Positions 25,122 through 34,334 of a DNA stretch of 64,000 nt are shown piece after piece (position 1 is the first letter of the stretch; each line of letters begins with the position of its first letter). Source of the DNA: a virus; IMG/VR virus record IMGVR_UViG_3300017917_003093, positions 1-64,000 of that record. One strand, given 5' to 3'. Made by a program: the position numbers and the translations under genes. The notes beneath the pieces were generated by a model. It made no database searches, was not told the DNA's origin, and saw only the letters and a program-made list of their open reading frames with translations.

Positions 25122-27743
25122 ATGTCTAATATAACCCCCGCTCGTAAACTGTTTGATCTGCTAATCAGCCGTGATTTTGATCCAGAAATGCTGGATTCTG
25201 CAGGCCGTGCCGCTGAAGATCCCAGTGACACCGAAATATTCAGTTTTGATTTCCGTGCAGAATCCGGAAGAGACTACGGAACCGTGGTCATAATGCTGGG
25301 CAATGACAACAATCTCGAAGTGTATTGTTCCGACAATGTAGGACGAAACATGGAGGGGTCCGACAAAGATAACTGGTTTGATTTTCTAGCACAACTCAAA
25401 CACTTCGCCACCAAGAACTTTATGGAGTTTGGCATCAAAAATCTCAATCGTTTACGTTACAGCATGCAAGGTCAAGCCGCCATCAAAGAAGGTCTGCTGG
25501 AATCCTGGGCCGGGCGACGTGACGTAAGCTGGAATGCAGGACCCAACGAAAGCCGACTCATGATACGTCACAAACGTGCTCTAGGAGAAGGTGAAGCTAG
25601 ATTCCGTTATGTAGAAAGCCTGTTTATTGAAACAGCCGAAGGCGAACGCTACAAGTTACCATTCCGTAATCTCACAGCCGGCAAGGCCATGTTAGAACAT
25701 GTACGAGCTGGGGGTCGACCCTATGATGATCGAGGACAACACATCGCAGAGATGGTGCAAGAACTTGGAGTGTTGGGTAGATTCCGTAGAGCCAATCAAG
25801 GTCGATTGCTAGAAGGTGATACCGCGGCATTGGTAGAAAAAACTGAAATTTACCACGAGACCCTGAAAAAAAATCTCAAGAGCCTGACCACTCGCACCGG
25901 TTATAAAAACTATTTTGAAAACTGGAATCCTGAAACACTCACAGAAGAATCTGCGGTGATTGACGGACTCAAGCATTTGTTTGTCACACAAAGTATCGAT
26001 CAGAGGATTGAAGATGCATTGCCACTGATTGCTCGAATCCAACAACAGGAAAACGTCATGAAAGAAGCTGAAATATTTGAATCCTGGGCTGATCAGCTCA
26101 TGGAAGGAACTTGGCAAACACCAGACACCCCGGAAAAACAAACAAGGTTAGTAAAGTTACTGAGCACGGATCTTCCAGTGGGTGCCGATGCTACCAATGC
26201 TACAGAACAACTGTATGATTTATTAGGCGATGACATTCTGTTTGATCAGTTGCACGACCTTGCTGCCAGCGATGCCAATGCAGATGCACGCCAGATTGTT
26301 TTGAATCGCATGCAAGAATTGTCTGATAATCCCGATGTGTTGAAAGTGATTACCGATCTCAACATCGACGCCACTGCCACAATGAATCCTCCTGAACAGA
26401 CACCAGCTGATCTAGAACCCACAGACGAAGCTGTAAAAGATCCTCGCACACAAACCGAAGATCCTGCTGGCACGAAAGAAAAAGCCTATCCAGAATATGC
26501 TCAAGATCTGACCAACATACTCCGACACGCCGGCGTTCCGGCCAAAGAACGTGCGGCTCCTGACTATGAACCAGAATTAGACGAAGGCATCTTGTCCGGC
26601 AAAGATCTACCTTGGCAACAACCAGGACAATCAGCACTGACCAAAACCATGGTCAAGGACTATGAAAAAGACATAGTCAAGCCTGGTCAAGCAGTGTTAC
26701 AAAAAGCCAAAGATTTGGCCAAAGAACGTGGTCAGCAAAAAGAAACAGCCAATCCAGGTGTGACACCGGCCGACATAGATGGTGTTCCTAAACAAGAATT
26801 AGATGAATTCGCTCCTTTGGCTGCTGCTGTTGGAGGTGCACTAGGACGTGCAGTTGTAGGCAGTGCTGTTAAATCTCTCGCAAATAAAATATCTAACAAC
26901 AACGAACTAGATGAAGAATGGTATGCTCATGATTTTGACAACTGGCAACAAGATGCCAATGCTAAAGGATTAGACATCATACATGCTGAAGCTGATGAAA
27001 CCGGCAACAGTCTGCAGGCTTATCATGCTGTGGATAAAAGTGGAGCCATAGTTGGTCACTTTGATGGCAACATTGGTAGCGGTGTGTTAACCAATTCCCC
27101 GGAAGACTATCAAAAAGCGGTGGCCGTAGATGAAGGATTTAGTCAAAATGCATATGATGCCTACACCAAAGATGTTGTTGATTATCGCTCTGGAGTAGCT
27201 GGTGCTAAAGAATTGTCCAAAATGGCAAATCCGTTGGACGAAGGACGTTGCAACATGACCGAAGCTGGTAAATCCTGCCCAGTGCATGGGTTGGAAGAAT
27301 GTGGACTTGAAGAAGGTTGGAAAGAAAAACTAGCCGCAGCAGGCCTAGCTGGTGCGCTGGCTCTAGGTGCTTCTGGAGCTCAAGCTCGAGTCATGCCGGG
27401 GCAAGATCCTAACGTCAACCGACTCACAGGAGAACCGATCACACAACAGGCCGCTGACGTTAAGCCTCAAGGATCGTCGCAAGGATTTAGCAAAGAGTAT
27501 CTGGAAAAAGCTGCCAACCCGGATCGTGTAGGACGTTTCCTAATCAGTGTGGAACAAGCACAAGAGATGTTGAAACAAATGGACGATGCCTCTACTACCC
27601 AGTTGAAGTTACGACCTTCCATCAAAAGATCTGGCACTCCGGTACAACAAGAAGGCTGGGGCCTTACTGCTGTGCCTACAGCAGAATCCAAAGATCCGGT
27701 TTTAGAAAGGTTTCAACAACTGGCCGCCATAAAATGTAGTTAG
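25122..27743 (+). CDS. Large virion-associated protein, unknown (873 residues)
   Basis: The first 330 residues look folded: NNLEVYCSDNVGR, a helical FLAQLKHFATKNFMEFGIKNLNRLRYS, then an LPFRNLTAGKAMLEHVRAGG region. The rest is acidic, Pro/Asp-rich and probably modular: residues 440-560 are linker-like, a small domain with EEWYAHDFDNWQQDANAKG lies near 605, and a CNMTEAGKSCPVHGLEECG cysteine segment is near 710. The N-terminal pattern is known from structural proteins of aquatic T4-like phages. Many L/I-x-E sites are present, which would suit processing by a prohead protease. Function is not known. Confidence 0.6.
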   Translation: MSNITPARKLFDLLISRDFDPEMLDSAGRAAEDPSDTEIFSFDFRAESGRDYGTVVIMLGNDNNLEVYCSDNVGRNMEGSDKDNWFDFLAQLKHFATKNFMEFGIKNLNRLRYSMQGQAAIKEGLLESWAGRRDVSWNAGPNESRLMIRHKRALGEGEARFRYVESLFIETAEGERYKLPFRNLTAGKAMLEHVRAGGRPYDDRGQHIAEMVQELGVLGRFRRANQGRLLEGDTAALVEKTEIYHETLKKNLKSLTTRTGYKNYFENWNPETLTEESAVIDGLKHLFVTQSIDQRIEDALPLIARIQQQENVMKEAEIFESWADQLMEGTWQTPDTPEKQTRLVKLLSTDLPVGADATNATEQLYDLLGDDILFDQLHDLAASDANADARQIVLNRMQELSDNPDVLKVITDLNIDATATMNPPEQTPADLEPTDEAVKDPRTQTEDPAGTKEKAYPEYAQDLTNILRHAGVPAKERAAPDYEPELDEGILSGKDLPWQQPGQSALTKTMVKDYEKDIVKPGQAVLQKAKDLAKERGQQKETANPGVTPADIDGVPKQELDEFAPLAAAVGGALGRAVVGSAVKSLANKISNNNELDEEWYAHDFDNWQQDANAKGLDIIHAEADETGNSLQAYHAVDKSGAIVGHFDGNIGSGVLTNSPEDYQKAVAVDEGFSQNAYDAYTKDVVDYRSGVAGAKELSKMANPLDEGRCNMTEAGKSCPVHGLEECGLEEGWKEKLAAAGLAGALALGASGAQARVMPGQDPNVNRLTGEPITQQAADVKPQGSSQGFSKEYLEKAANPDRVGRFLISVEQAQEMLKQMDDASTTQLKLRPSIKRSGTPVQQEGWGLTAVPTAESKDPVLERFQQLAAIKCS

Positions 27744-27894
27744 AGCAACCGCGTCATAAATACTCTTGACGCTACTCAATCTAGCGTATATACTGTCATG
27801 GTGTATGCGCTTTTTTGTTCAGCATCACAGGCAACTAAAATCTAAATCTTTAGATAGGCAACACATAGTAAAACTTTAGAAAGGCAACTTAACT
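27744..27894 (+). promoter_or_regulatory. gp32 upstream region: promoters, hairpin and AGGCAAC repeats
   Basis: The 151-nt gap holds a late box ATAAATA (27756-27762), a sigma70-like promoter (27766-27794), and a leader of about 95 nt. At the predicted 5' end, GTGtATGC (27801-27808) pairs with GCATCAC (27822-27828). AGGCAAC occurs three times (27829, 27856, 27882), the last two inside 15-mers CTTTAGAwAGGCAAC spaced 26 nt apart. In T4, gp32 represses its own translation through a 5' pseudoknot and an unstructured leader; the layout here is similar. Confidence 0.6.
27766..27794 (+). promoter_or_regulatory. Sigma70-like promoter for gp32
   Basis: TTGACG (27766-27771), 17-bp spacer, TATACT (27789-27794). 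The spacer holds ACGCTA...TAGCGT, an inverted repeat that overlaps the promoter and could be an operator. Confidence 0.72.
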
Positions 27895-28887
27895 ATGGCA
27901 TCTTTACAAGAAATTCGCGCAAGACTAGCCGCTAGCGAATCCAAACAAGGCGGACAATCCACAGGCGGTGACAACTCGATTTATCCACATTGGAACATGG
28001 ACGAAGGCCAAAGTGCCACTCTGCGTTTCTTGCCTGATGGTAATTCAAAGAACACATTCTTTTGGCAAGAACGTGCTATGATTCGCTTGCCATTCAATGG
28101 CATCAAAGGTGAAGCAGACTCCAAACAAGTCTATGTTCAAGTGCCATGCATGGAAATGTGGCAAGAGACTTGCCCAGTGCTCACAGAAGTGCGTACTTGG
28201 TTCAAAGACAAGAGCTTGGAAGAAATGGGTCGTAAGTATTGGAAAAAACGCAGCTACATTTTCCAAGGCTTTGTGCGTGAGAATCCACTCAGCGACGACA
28301 AGACTCCAGAAAATCCCATCCGCAGATTCATCATTGGTCCTCAGATCTTTACTTTGATCAAATCTGCACTCATGGATCCTGAGCTGGAAGAATTGCCAAC
28401 TGACTTGCAACGTGGGTTGGACTTCCGCATTACCAAGACTTCAAAAGGTGGTTATGCTGACTACAATACCAGCAAGTGGGCCCGCAAAGAAACTGCACTC
28501 ACTGAAGCCGAACAGGCCGCTGTAGACAAGCATGGTCTATTTGACTTGAGCACATTTTTACCCAAGAAACCAACCGAAGCCGAAGTCAAGGTCATCAAAG
28601 AAATGTTTGAAGCATCAGTTGACGGACAGAGCTATGACACCGAACGTTGGGGACAGTACTTCCGCCCAGCAGGGGTCAATGCACCGGCAGGTGGTTCTAC
28701 TACAACAAATTTTGTTGATGGGCACGGCGATGTACGTGAAGTTGCCAAAGCCGCACCGGCTCCTGTTAGCTCGTTTGACGACGAAGATGATGCTCCGGTT
28801 GCAGCCTCCGCACCAGTTGAGGCCAAACCAGCTACTCAGAATGCCAATGACATTCTGGCCATGATCCGCGCAAGACAGAAGCAGTAA
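27895..28887 (+). CDS. 32: Single-stranded DNA-binding protein gp32-like
   Basis: 330 residues (T4 gp32: 301). It has the N-terminal cooperativity region (basic LQEIRARLAAS), an OB-fold core with ATLRFLPDGN, FFWQERAMIRLPFNGI and YIFQGFVRENPL, and an acidic C-terminal tail (SFDDEDDAPV) ending in a short helix, as in other aquatic T4-like gp32 proteins. Only two Cys (C85, C93) lie in the region where T4 has its His-Cys3 zinc site, so the zinc ribbon appears reduced or lost. It coats ssDNA and organises replication and recombination with UvsX, UvsY and gp41. A strong terminator follows. Confidence 0.88.
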   Translation: MASLQEIRARLAASESKQGGQSTGGDNSIYPHWNMDEGQSATLRFLPDGNSKNTFFWQERAMIRLPFNGIKGEADSKQVYVQVPCMEMWQETCPVLTEVRTWFKDKSLEEMGRKYWKKRSYIFQGFVRENPLSDDKTPENPIRRFIIGPQIFTLIKSALMDPELEELPTDLQRGLDFRITKTSKGGYADYNTSKWARKETALTEAEQAAVDKHGLFDLSTFLPKKPTEAEVKVIKEMFEASVDGQSYDTERWGQYFRPAGVNAPAGGSTTTNFVDGHGDVREVAKAAPAPVSSFDDEDDAPVAASAPVEAKPATQNANDILAMIRARQKQ

Positions 28888-28896
28888 TCGTTGAAC

Positions 28897-28927
28897 AAAA
28901 GGGCAAGGGTAACACCTTGCCTTTTTT
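28897..28927 (+). terminator. Intrinsic terminator after gp32
   Basis: GGCAAGG pairs with CCTTGCC around a 6-nt loop, followed by six T (28922-28927). The next gene begins at 28932, directly after the U-tract. Confidence 0.85.
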
Positions 28928-28931
28928 CACT

Positions 28932-29726
28932 ATGGCAAAACTTGTCTGGAAAAAAACCGGCGATTTCATTGACTTGGTTCCTGTAGACCCCGAGGTCTAC
29001 GTATACTTTGTTGAAAACTTGGATCGCACAGGTCAAAATCATTACAGCCTTCCGGAGATGTATCTGGATACTCTGGCAAATGACTTGATCAACGATCTGA
29101 CCACTGTGGATACATTTTTTCAATCCAAGTTTGATATAGAACCCTGGATAACACACAGCATCGATCCACTGGACCAGACACAGTTGAATCATTTCCATAG
29201 AGTCTGGGTAGATCTGCATCTGCGATATCCTAATGTTGCAGTATTGAGTGACAAGATCATGCCAGGCATGGCACAACGATTGCACAATATTAACAAACTG
29301 ATACACAAGTTAGAAGAAAGTTTTGATTGGTTAGATTGCAAAACTCCAAGTCCTACAACGAATTTTCCAAATCCATTTGGAGCTCGAATATTGGATTTTG
29401 GCACGGCATCGATACAGATCGATTACAACAATCTAGGAAGAACCACCTATAACAAATGGAGAAACTTTGACACCGATGTAGCTGGCACCGATACCAATGA
29501 TTTCAAAGAACTCTATACCTGTATCATAGTGTCTTTGAAACGACCCAGCAGAGCATCGGCACCAAAAGAATATGTGACCTGGGCTGATCGGCATAATATA
29601 CAACCACATGGTAGCACATTGAATCTAGCACAGTTTGACAAACTGGAAGAAAATTTGCTAACATATAGAAAACTGATTTACAAGAATTCTCGCATCACAG
29701 AAAATTATTTTACTCTAAAGGAATAG
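28932..29726 (+). CDS. Unknown phage protein, paralogue of the gene at 43783
   Basis: 264 residues. No known domain recognised. It shares a spaced pattern with the protein at 43783: QTQLNHFHRVWVDL against QDSLNYWHHIFETR, LHNINKLIHKLEES against LAELNVAVHRCESV, and FGTASIQIDYNNLGRTTYN against FGSVCLNYAEIGKTLED. Conserved His, Asn, Glu and Asp suggest a metal-dependent or ligand-binding helical domain. It starts 5 nt after the gp32 terminator and precedes UvsX by 5 nt, so it may be expressed by read-through. The start at 28932 is chosen because an upstream alternative would lie inside the terminator stem. Confidence 0.55.
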   Translation: MAKLVWKKTGDFIDLVPVDPEVYVYFVENLDRTGQNHYSLPEMYLDTLANDLINDLTTVDTFFQSKFDIEPWITHSIDPLDQTQLNHFHRVWVDLHLRYPNVAVLSDKIMPGMAQRLHNINKLIHKLEESFDWLDCKTPSPTTNFPNPFGARILDFGTASIQIDYNNLGRTTYNKWRNFDTDVAGTDTNDFKELYTCIIVSLKRPSRASAPKEYVTWADRHNIQPHGSTLNLAQFDKLEENLLTYRKLIYKNSRITENYFTLKE

Positions 29727-29731
29727 ACAAC

Positions 29732-30787
29732 ATGGGCAAGCCATTTGACGTATCAAAGTTCCGTAAGGAAATCACCAAGAGCATCGACGGATTGTCGATC
29801 GGTTTTAATGATCCCACCGACTGGATCTCAACCGGAAACTACGCACTCAACTACCTAATCTCAGGAGACTTCAACAAAGGCATTCCGCTAGGCAAGGTTA
29901 CTGTGTTTGCCGGCGAGTCGGGCGCAGGCAAGAGCTACATCTGCTCTGGCAATATCGCTCGTAATGCACAACAACAAGGTATCTTTGTTGTGTTGATTGA
30001 CACAGAAAATGCTCTCGACGAAGACTGGCTCAAGGCCTTGGGTGTGGATACCAGCGAAAGCAAACTGCTCAAGATCAGCATGGCCATGATCGACGATGTG
30101 GCTAAGACCATTTCAACGTTTATGGCTGACTACAAGGCCTTGCCCGACGGTGAGCGTCCCAAGGTCATGTTTATCATCGACAGTTTGGGCATGTTGTTGA
30201 CACCCACAGATGTAAACCAGTTTGATGCAGGCGAAATGAAAGGCGACTTGGGTCGCAAACCCAAAGCACTCACAGCGTTGGTGCGTAACTGTGTAAACAT
30301 GTTTGGTAGCTATAACGTGGGCCTAGTATGTACCAATCATACCTATGCCAGCCAAGACATGTTTGATCCTGACGACAAGATCTCAGGCGGACAGGGCTTT
30401 ATCTACGCTTCAAGTATTGTGGTGGCCATGAAGAAAATGAAACTCAAAGAAGACGAGGATGGCAACAAGATTTCAGAAGTCATGGGCATCCGTGCCGGCT
30501 GTAAAGTCATGAAAACACGCTATGCCAAGCCTTTTGAAGGTGTACAGGTCAAGATTCCTTATGAAACAGGCATGAACCCCTATTCAGGGTTAGTTGACTT
30601 GGCAGAGAAAAAAGGTCTGTTGAAAAAAGATGGCAATCGTTTGATGTTTGTGACCAGCGATGGTGAGATCATCAAACAGTTCCGCAAAGCCTGGGAAAGC
30701 AACGAAGAAGGATGTTTAGACAAGCTCATGGCTGACTTTGCGAATCAAAAAGAAACGGTAAGTACTGAAGAAAACGCGGAGGAATAA
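29732..30787 (+). CDS. uvsX: UvsX RecA-like recombinase
   Basis: 351 residues. Walker A GESGAGKS at 61-68, preceded by GIPLGKVTVFA; VVLIDTENALD is at 87-95, Walker B MFIIDS ends at 150-151, and FGSYNVGLVCTNH with ISGGQGFIY matches the DNA-binding loop region of the UvsX/RecA family. It forms filaments on ssDNA coated by gp32 and drives strand exchange for recombination-dependent replication. AAAGGAATAG precedes the start. It is followed by a small acidic gene and UvsY. Confidence 0.93.
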   Translation: MGKPFDVSKFRKEITKSIDGLSIGFNDPTDWISTGNYALNYLISGDFNKGIPLGKVTVFAGESGAGKSYICSGNIARNAQQQGIFVVLIDTENALDEDWLKALGVDTSESKLLKISMAMIDDVAKTISTFMADYKALPDGERPKVMFIIDSLGMLLTPTDVNQFDAGEMKGDLGRKPKALTALVRNCVNMFGSYNVGLVCTNHTYASQDMFDPDDKISGGQGFIYASSIVVAMKKMKLKEDEDGNKISEVMGIRAGCKVMKTRYAKPFEGVQVKIPYETGMNPYSGLVDLAEKKGLLKKDGNRLMFVTSDGEIIKQFRKAWESNEEGCLDKLMADFANQKETVSTEENAEE

Positions 30788-30790
30788 CGG

Positions 30791-31042
30791 ATGTCGACAG
30801 ATTTAAGTCAAGAGATTTGGGATGAGTTAAAACGCTATATCAATCCACAGGATCGGTCTGAAGCAGCAGAAACTTTGGTCAGTGTGTTGATCGACAATGA
30901 TGTAGATGCCGATGAGATCAAAGATGTGTTCAAAACAGATCCTGAGGTAAAACGTGCATTGACCAGCTACCTCAAAGATCATGAAGAAGCCGATGAGGAA
31001 GAAGAGTACGAAGAAGATTTTGACGAGGACGACGATTACTGA
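30791..31042 (+). CDS. Small acidic protein between UvsX and UvsY
   Basis: 83 residues, strongly acidic; the last 20 residues are almost all Glu/Asp (residues about 64-82) with a terminal Tyr. GGAGG lies upstream. Acidic tails of this sort often bind ssDNA-binding or recombination proteins, so a modulating role in the UvsX-UvsY-gp32 system is possible, but no family is recognised. It overlaps UvsY by one base. Confidence 0.6.
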   Translation: MSTDLSQEIWDELKRYINPQDRSEAAETLVSVLIDNDVDADEIKDVFKTDPEVKRALTSYLKDHEEADEEEEYEEDFDEDDDY

Positions 31043-31494
31043 TGTGGTACAGCAAGGTCGTAGCTGATCTAGGAAACATACCAGACTTCATAGCACACTA
31101 TGAGCGTGAGCTTGACGCGGCCAAACTTGAATGCCGCATTGGCGGGCTGATTGAGAAAAACATCACAGCGTTGCCCGGTATTACAGAACATCGTTTCAAT
31201 CAACTGCAAGAGATTGAAGCGGTTTTGAACTATCTCAATATACAACTCAGAAAAATACGCCGCAAGCACTTCCAGAAATATTTAGAAGGTTACGCTCGAG
31301 CTCTAGCCAGCCGAGATGCTGAAAAATATGTGGATGGCGAAGACGAAGTCATTGATTTTGAAACCATAATCAACGAAGTAGCTCTACTACGTAATCGCTG
31401 GCTGGGTATCATGAAAGGTCTGGATACCAAACAGTGGCAAATGGGGCATGTGGTGCGTTTGCGCACAGCAGGTATGGAAGACATACAGGTATGA
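31042..31494 (+). CDS. uvsY: UvsY recombination mediator
   Basis: 150 residues (T4 UvsY: 137). The helical pattern YERELDAAKLECRIGGLIEK, LPGITEHRFNQLQEIEAVL, YARALASRDAEKYVDGEDEV and LLRNRWLGIMKGLDTKQWQM matches UvsY from aquatic T4-like phages. UvsY loads UvsX onto gp32-coated ssDNA. Position two genes after UvsX supports the call. It overlaps the next gene by 4 nt, so the carbohydrate island is transcriptionally continuous with recombination genes. Confidence 0.87.
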   Translation: MWYSKVVADLGNIPDFIAHYERELDAAKLECRIGGLIEKNITALPGITEHRFNQLQEIEAVLNYLNIQLRKIRRKHFQKYLEGYARALASRDAEKYVDGEDEVIDFETIINEVALLRNRWLGIMKGLDTKQWQMGHVVRLRTAGMEDIQV

Positions 31495-32243
31495 AATTCA
31501 TACGACCCGGCGACAGCCATCGTCATAGTCTACAAACTCTCAATCAACTGTATGAGTATGATGATTTTATGGCCAGCATCCGTAGCATGGTTGATCTAGG
31601 GTGTGGTGATGGCGAAGATCTTGAATGGTGGGCCACAAGAACCACACGTGATGATTCACCTGAACCTTTGAACATACGTTGCACTGGTGTTGATCTAAGA
31701 TCGACACTGCCCATTATCCAACCCTATCTTAATGCCACCTATGTATCACAGAACTTTGAAGATGTTATAATACCGCATCCGGGCGGGTTTGATGTATTGT
31801 GGTGTCATGATGCTTTTCAGTATGCTATCAATCCCATAGAAACTCTCAGTCGTTGGTGGCATATGACCAGTGAAGGTGGTATGTTGGCCTTGGTCATTCC
31901 TATTACACAGTCGGTACATCATCGACAGATTTCTTATGTGCTACCCAGCGGTTGCTATTATCATCATACCATGGTCAGCCTGATCTACATGTTGGCCACA
32001 TCTGGCTGGAACTGTTCTCAAGGGTTCTTCAAACAAGAGCCTACAGATCCATGGATCCATGCAGTAGTATACAAAAGCAACATTGAACCCATGAGACCAC
32101 AAGAAATCACATGGCATCGCTTGTCTGAACTAGGATTATTGCCAGAATCTGCACAGGCCAGTGTGTACGCACACAACGCTTTAAGGCAACAGGATCTGGT
32201 GGTGCCTTGGATTGATCACAGTTTCCGCAGCATGGCCTTATGA
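31491..32243 (+). CDS. Class I SAM-dependent methyltransferase
   Basis: 250 residues. Motif I VDLGCGDGE at 34-42, an acidic strand CTGVDLR for motif II, and FDVLWCHDAFQYA with WHMTSEGGMLALVIP as motifs IV to VI give a typical Rossmann methyltransferase. The acceptor is unknown; the neighbours (FkbM, glycosyltransferases) suggest a sugar or lipid-linked glycan. It is the first gene of the carbohydrate island and is coupled to UvsY and to the next gene by 4-nt overlaps. Confidence 0.78.
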   Translation: MKFIRPGDSHRHSLQTLNQLYEYDDFMASIRSMVDLGCGDGEDLEWWATRTTRDDSPEPLNIRCTGVDLRSTLPIIQPYLNATYVSQNFEDVIIPHPGGFDVLWCHDAFQYAINPIETLSRWWHMTSEGGMLALVIPITQSVHHRQISYVLPSGCYYHHTMVSLIYMLATSGWNCSQGFFKQEPTDPWIHAVVYKSNIEPMRPQEITWHRLSELGLLPESAQASVYAHNALRQQDLVVPWIDHSFRSMAL

Positions 32244-32875
32244 TCAATGACGTTGAACAACGTCAAGGTTGGTGGTGGCCTCGAACAGATCAACGCTGTT
32301 GGGATTACATGCAGACTCATCCAGATGTGCCTCAACTGATCACAGAATTTGTACCCGTAGATCAACGACGTGTGGTAGTTCAAGCTGGTGGCAACTGTGG
32401 ATTTTATCCACGACAGTACGCTCAATTGTTTGACAGAGTGTATACCTTTGAACCCGACTGGCTAAACTTCTATTGTCTTAACCTCAATGTGCCAGACTCC
32501 AACGTAGTCAAGATACAATCTTGTTTGGGAGACATACATCAAACAGTTGGGCTCAGCATCAAGAGCGTGAACCGAGGTAAGAACTTTGTAGATGGTGCTG
32601 GCGCCTACCCTGTGTTGCGTATTGATGATCTTGCCTTGGATCAGTGTGATCTCATACAGCTAGATATCGAAGGCTATGAATATTATGCATTGTTGGGCGC
32701 AATAGATACCATCAAAAAGTTCCATCCAGTGATCACTGTAGAGGTCTGGGACCAACTCAAAAATCGATTTGATCACAACATAAATCAAAAACTTGATGAC
32801 TTGTTAAAGTCCCTAGGTTATGACCTAGTCAAGATCCTGTATGATAGTGACAGAATATATCAACATCGAGCATGA
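32240..32875 (+). CDS. FkbM-family methyltransferase (copy 1)
   Basis: 211 residues. VVVQAGGNCGFYPRQYAQLF (45-64) is the SAM-binding start, YTFEP at 68-72 the acidic loop, and IQLDIEGYEYYALLGA the FkbM signature. FkbM enzymes O-methylate sugars in glycans and natural products. A second FkbM gene lies at 38559-39209 on the other strand. It is within a run of five 4-nt-overlapping genes (31491-34328). Confidence 0.8.
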   Translation: MINDVEQRQGWWWPRTDQRCWDYMQTHPDVPQLITEFVPVDQRRVVVQAGGNCGFYPRQYAQLFDRVYTFEPDWLNFYCLNLNVPDSNVVKIQSCLGDIHQTVGLSIKSVNRGKNFVDGAGAYPVLRIDDLALDQCDLIQLDIEGYEYYALLGAIDTIKKFHPVITVEVWDQLKNRFDHNINQKLDDLLKSLGYDLVKILYDSDRIYQHRA

Positions 32876-33540
32876 AAAGTTATATCATCCGACTCAAACA
32901 ACATGAATTCAGTTCTGACATAGCGCAACAATGTGTGAGCCGCGCCCAGCAGTTTGGTCTTGATGTAGAGTTTTTTGACGCAGTCACTGGTAAGCAAGCT
33001 CTAGAGATATTCCAACATCACGGAATACAAAAATATCCACACAAACTCAAAAGAAACACAGACGGGGTGCAAGGATGTGCCTGCAGCCATTACCTATTAT
33101 GGAAACAGTGTGCTCAAGATCAGACGCCTTATCTGATACTAGAACATGATGCTTACATGATTCGTCCCTTGCCAAACATGTTGGACAAGTTTGATCATGT
33201 GCTGAAACTGGATCCTTGTGATCCGTTTGCACCCACATATGATTATGACACCGCACAAGATCATGGCATCAATATTGTACGTTATGATACTGGATGGGGT
33301 TACAAAAAGAAAGCGGCTCCTTATGGTGGCTATTTCAGAGGTGCCTGGGCCTATATAATCAAACCCAAGGCCGCGACGATGATCACACAGGCCATGGCTA
33401 ACAACGGATGGGTGCCAGCAGACAAGCAGTTTGGAGAAACATTGTTAGATCTAAAAACCACGATGTCTACAGTGTTTCGTATACATCCTACCTATAACAG
33501 TGCCAACATTGAGCAGTTGAGCCTAACACGTAACTTATGA
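32872..33540 (+). CDS. Glycosyltransferase family 25-like
   Basis: 222 residues. The pattern of GT25 (LPS galactosyltransferase/collagen GT type) is visible: MKSYIIRLKQ, VEFFDAVTG, GVQGCACSHYLLWKQC (65-80), LILEHDA (88-94) and RGAWAYIIKPKAA. The EHD replaces the more common EDD metal-binding triad. It probably adds a hexose from a UDP-sugar to LPS or another surface glycan. Coupled on both sides. Confidence 0.78.
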   Translation: MKSYIIRLKQHEFSSDIAQQCVSRAQQFGLDVEFFDAVTGKQALEIFQHHGIQKYPHKLKRNTDGVQGCACSHYLLWKQCAQDQTPYLILEHDAYMIRPLPNMLDKFDHVLKLDPCDPFAPTYDYDTAQDHGINIVRYDTGWGYKKKAAPYGGYFRGAWAYIIKPKAATMITQAMANNGWVPADKQFGETLLDLKTTMSTVFRIHPTYNSANIEQLSLTRNL

Positions 33541-34328
33541 TCAAATATGCCTTTGCCCGAGACATTGCTGGCGAGCATGTGCGCTGGTCTCTCGAACCTT
33601 GGCGCCAGCGAGGATTGACCATATTTGATCGTCTGTGCGATGTGCCAGATAGTTATGTGGTAGTAGTCAGCCACTTCGCTCCATGGTGGAACCCTTTACA
33701 ACAATACATAGCCGAAGGCCGGCCTTGGATAGAAATCGAATACGGCTACTGGGGGCCTGATTCTCCTCGCCGAGAAACACGCCGAGTGACCTATCGTGGG
33801 CATCATAATATGATTATGAGATCTGTACCTTACAGCCGCACTGATCTATTTCCACTTCCTGAGCATCAGCCTTGGAGAACCACCGCTGGGGATTATGTAC
33901 TGGGAATACAGCCAGTGGAAGAAATCTTGCAACAACGCACCGGAGAAAATCTCCAACAGTTTAGGCAACGCCTGACCAACTCTATACGTCCTTATTGGTC
34001 AGGCGAGATACGCTGGCGCAAAAAACGCGGCGGCGCAAAACCTGGTCGTTTTGACAGTTTTGTAGAGGAGTTGCACCGGGCACACGCTGTGGTTGGAGAG
34101 CGTACCATGGCCTGTGTAGAAGCATGCCTGCTGGGGGTACCGGGCTACACCACGGATTCCAGCATGACCACTTTATTAGTGGGCGGTATAGAAAATCTAG
34201 CCACTCCGATCTGCCCGGATAGATCTGCTTGGTGGGAGCATATTTGCTGGAGCCAGTTCAATCGTGCCGAGTTTGATACTGCTGTACCAGCAGATCTAGT
34301 AGAACAATATCAGATAGCCGATCATTAA
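33537..34328 (+). CDS. GT-B-like phage glycan protein, paralogue 1 of 5
   Basis: 263 residues. The C-terminal half has the family core: HAVVGERTMACVEACLLGVPG (183-203), then IENLATPICPDRSAWWEHICWSQFN. The same order S/T..A.EA.L.G.P, then DRxxW...SQF recurs in the genes at 35791, 36589, 37481 and 40048. It resembles the sugar-nucleotide half of GT-B enzymes (KpsS/surface carbohydrate type). This copy has RWRKKRGGAKPG in place of the TxRPxxxRP strand, so it is the most diverged. Function is inferred as glycosyl transfer. Confidence 0.55.
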   Translation: MIKYAFARDIAGEHVRWSLEPWRQRGLTIFDRLCDVPDSYVVVVSHFAPWWNPLQQYIAEGRPWIEIEYGYWGPDSPRRETRRVTYRGHHNMIMRSVPYSRTDLFPLPEHQPWRTTAGDYVLGIQPVEEILQQRTGENLQQFRQRLTNSIRPYWSGEIRWRKKRGGAKPGRFDSFVEELHRAHAVVGERTMACVEACLLGVPGYTTDSSMTTLLVGGIENLATPICPDRSAWWEHICWSQFNRAEFDTAVPADLVEQYQIADH

Positions 34329-34334
34329 CGGCGT

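Noticed and set aside
27781-27894. Small ORF in the gp32 leader starting with ATG at 27798
   Set aside because: No ribosome-binding site, and the codons read through the hairpin and repeats without protein-like composition.
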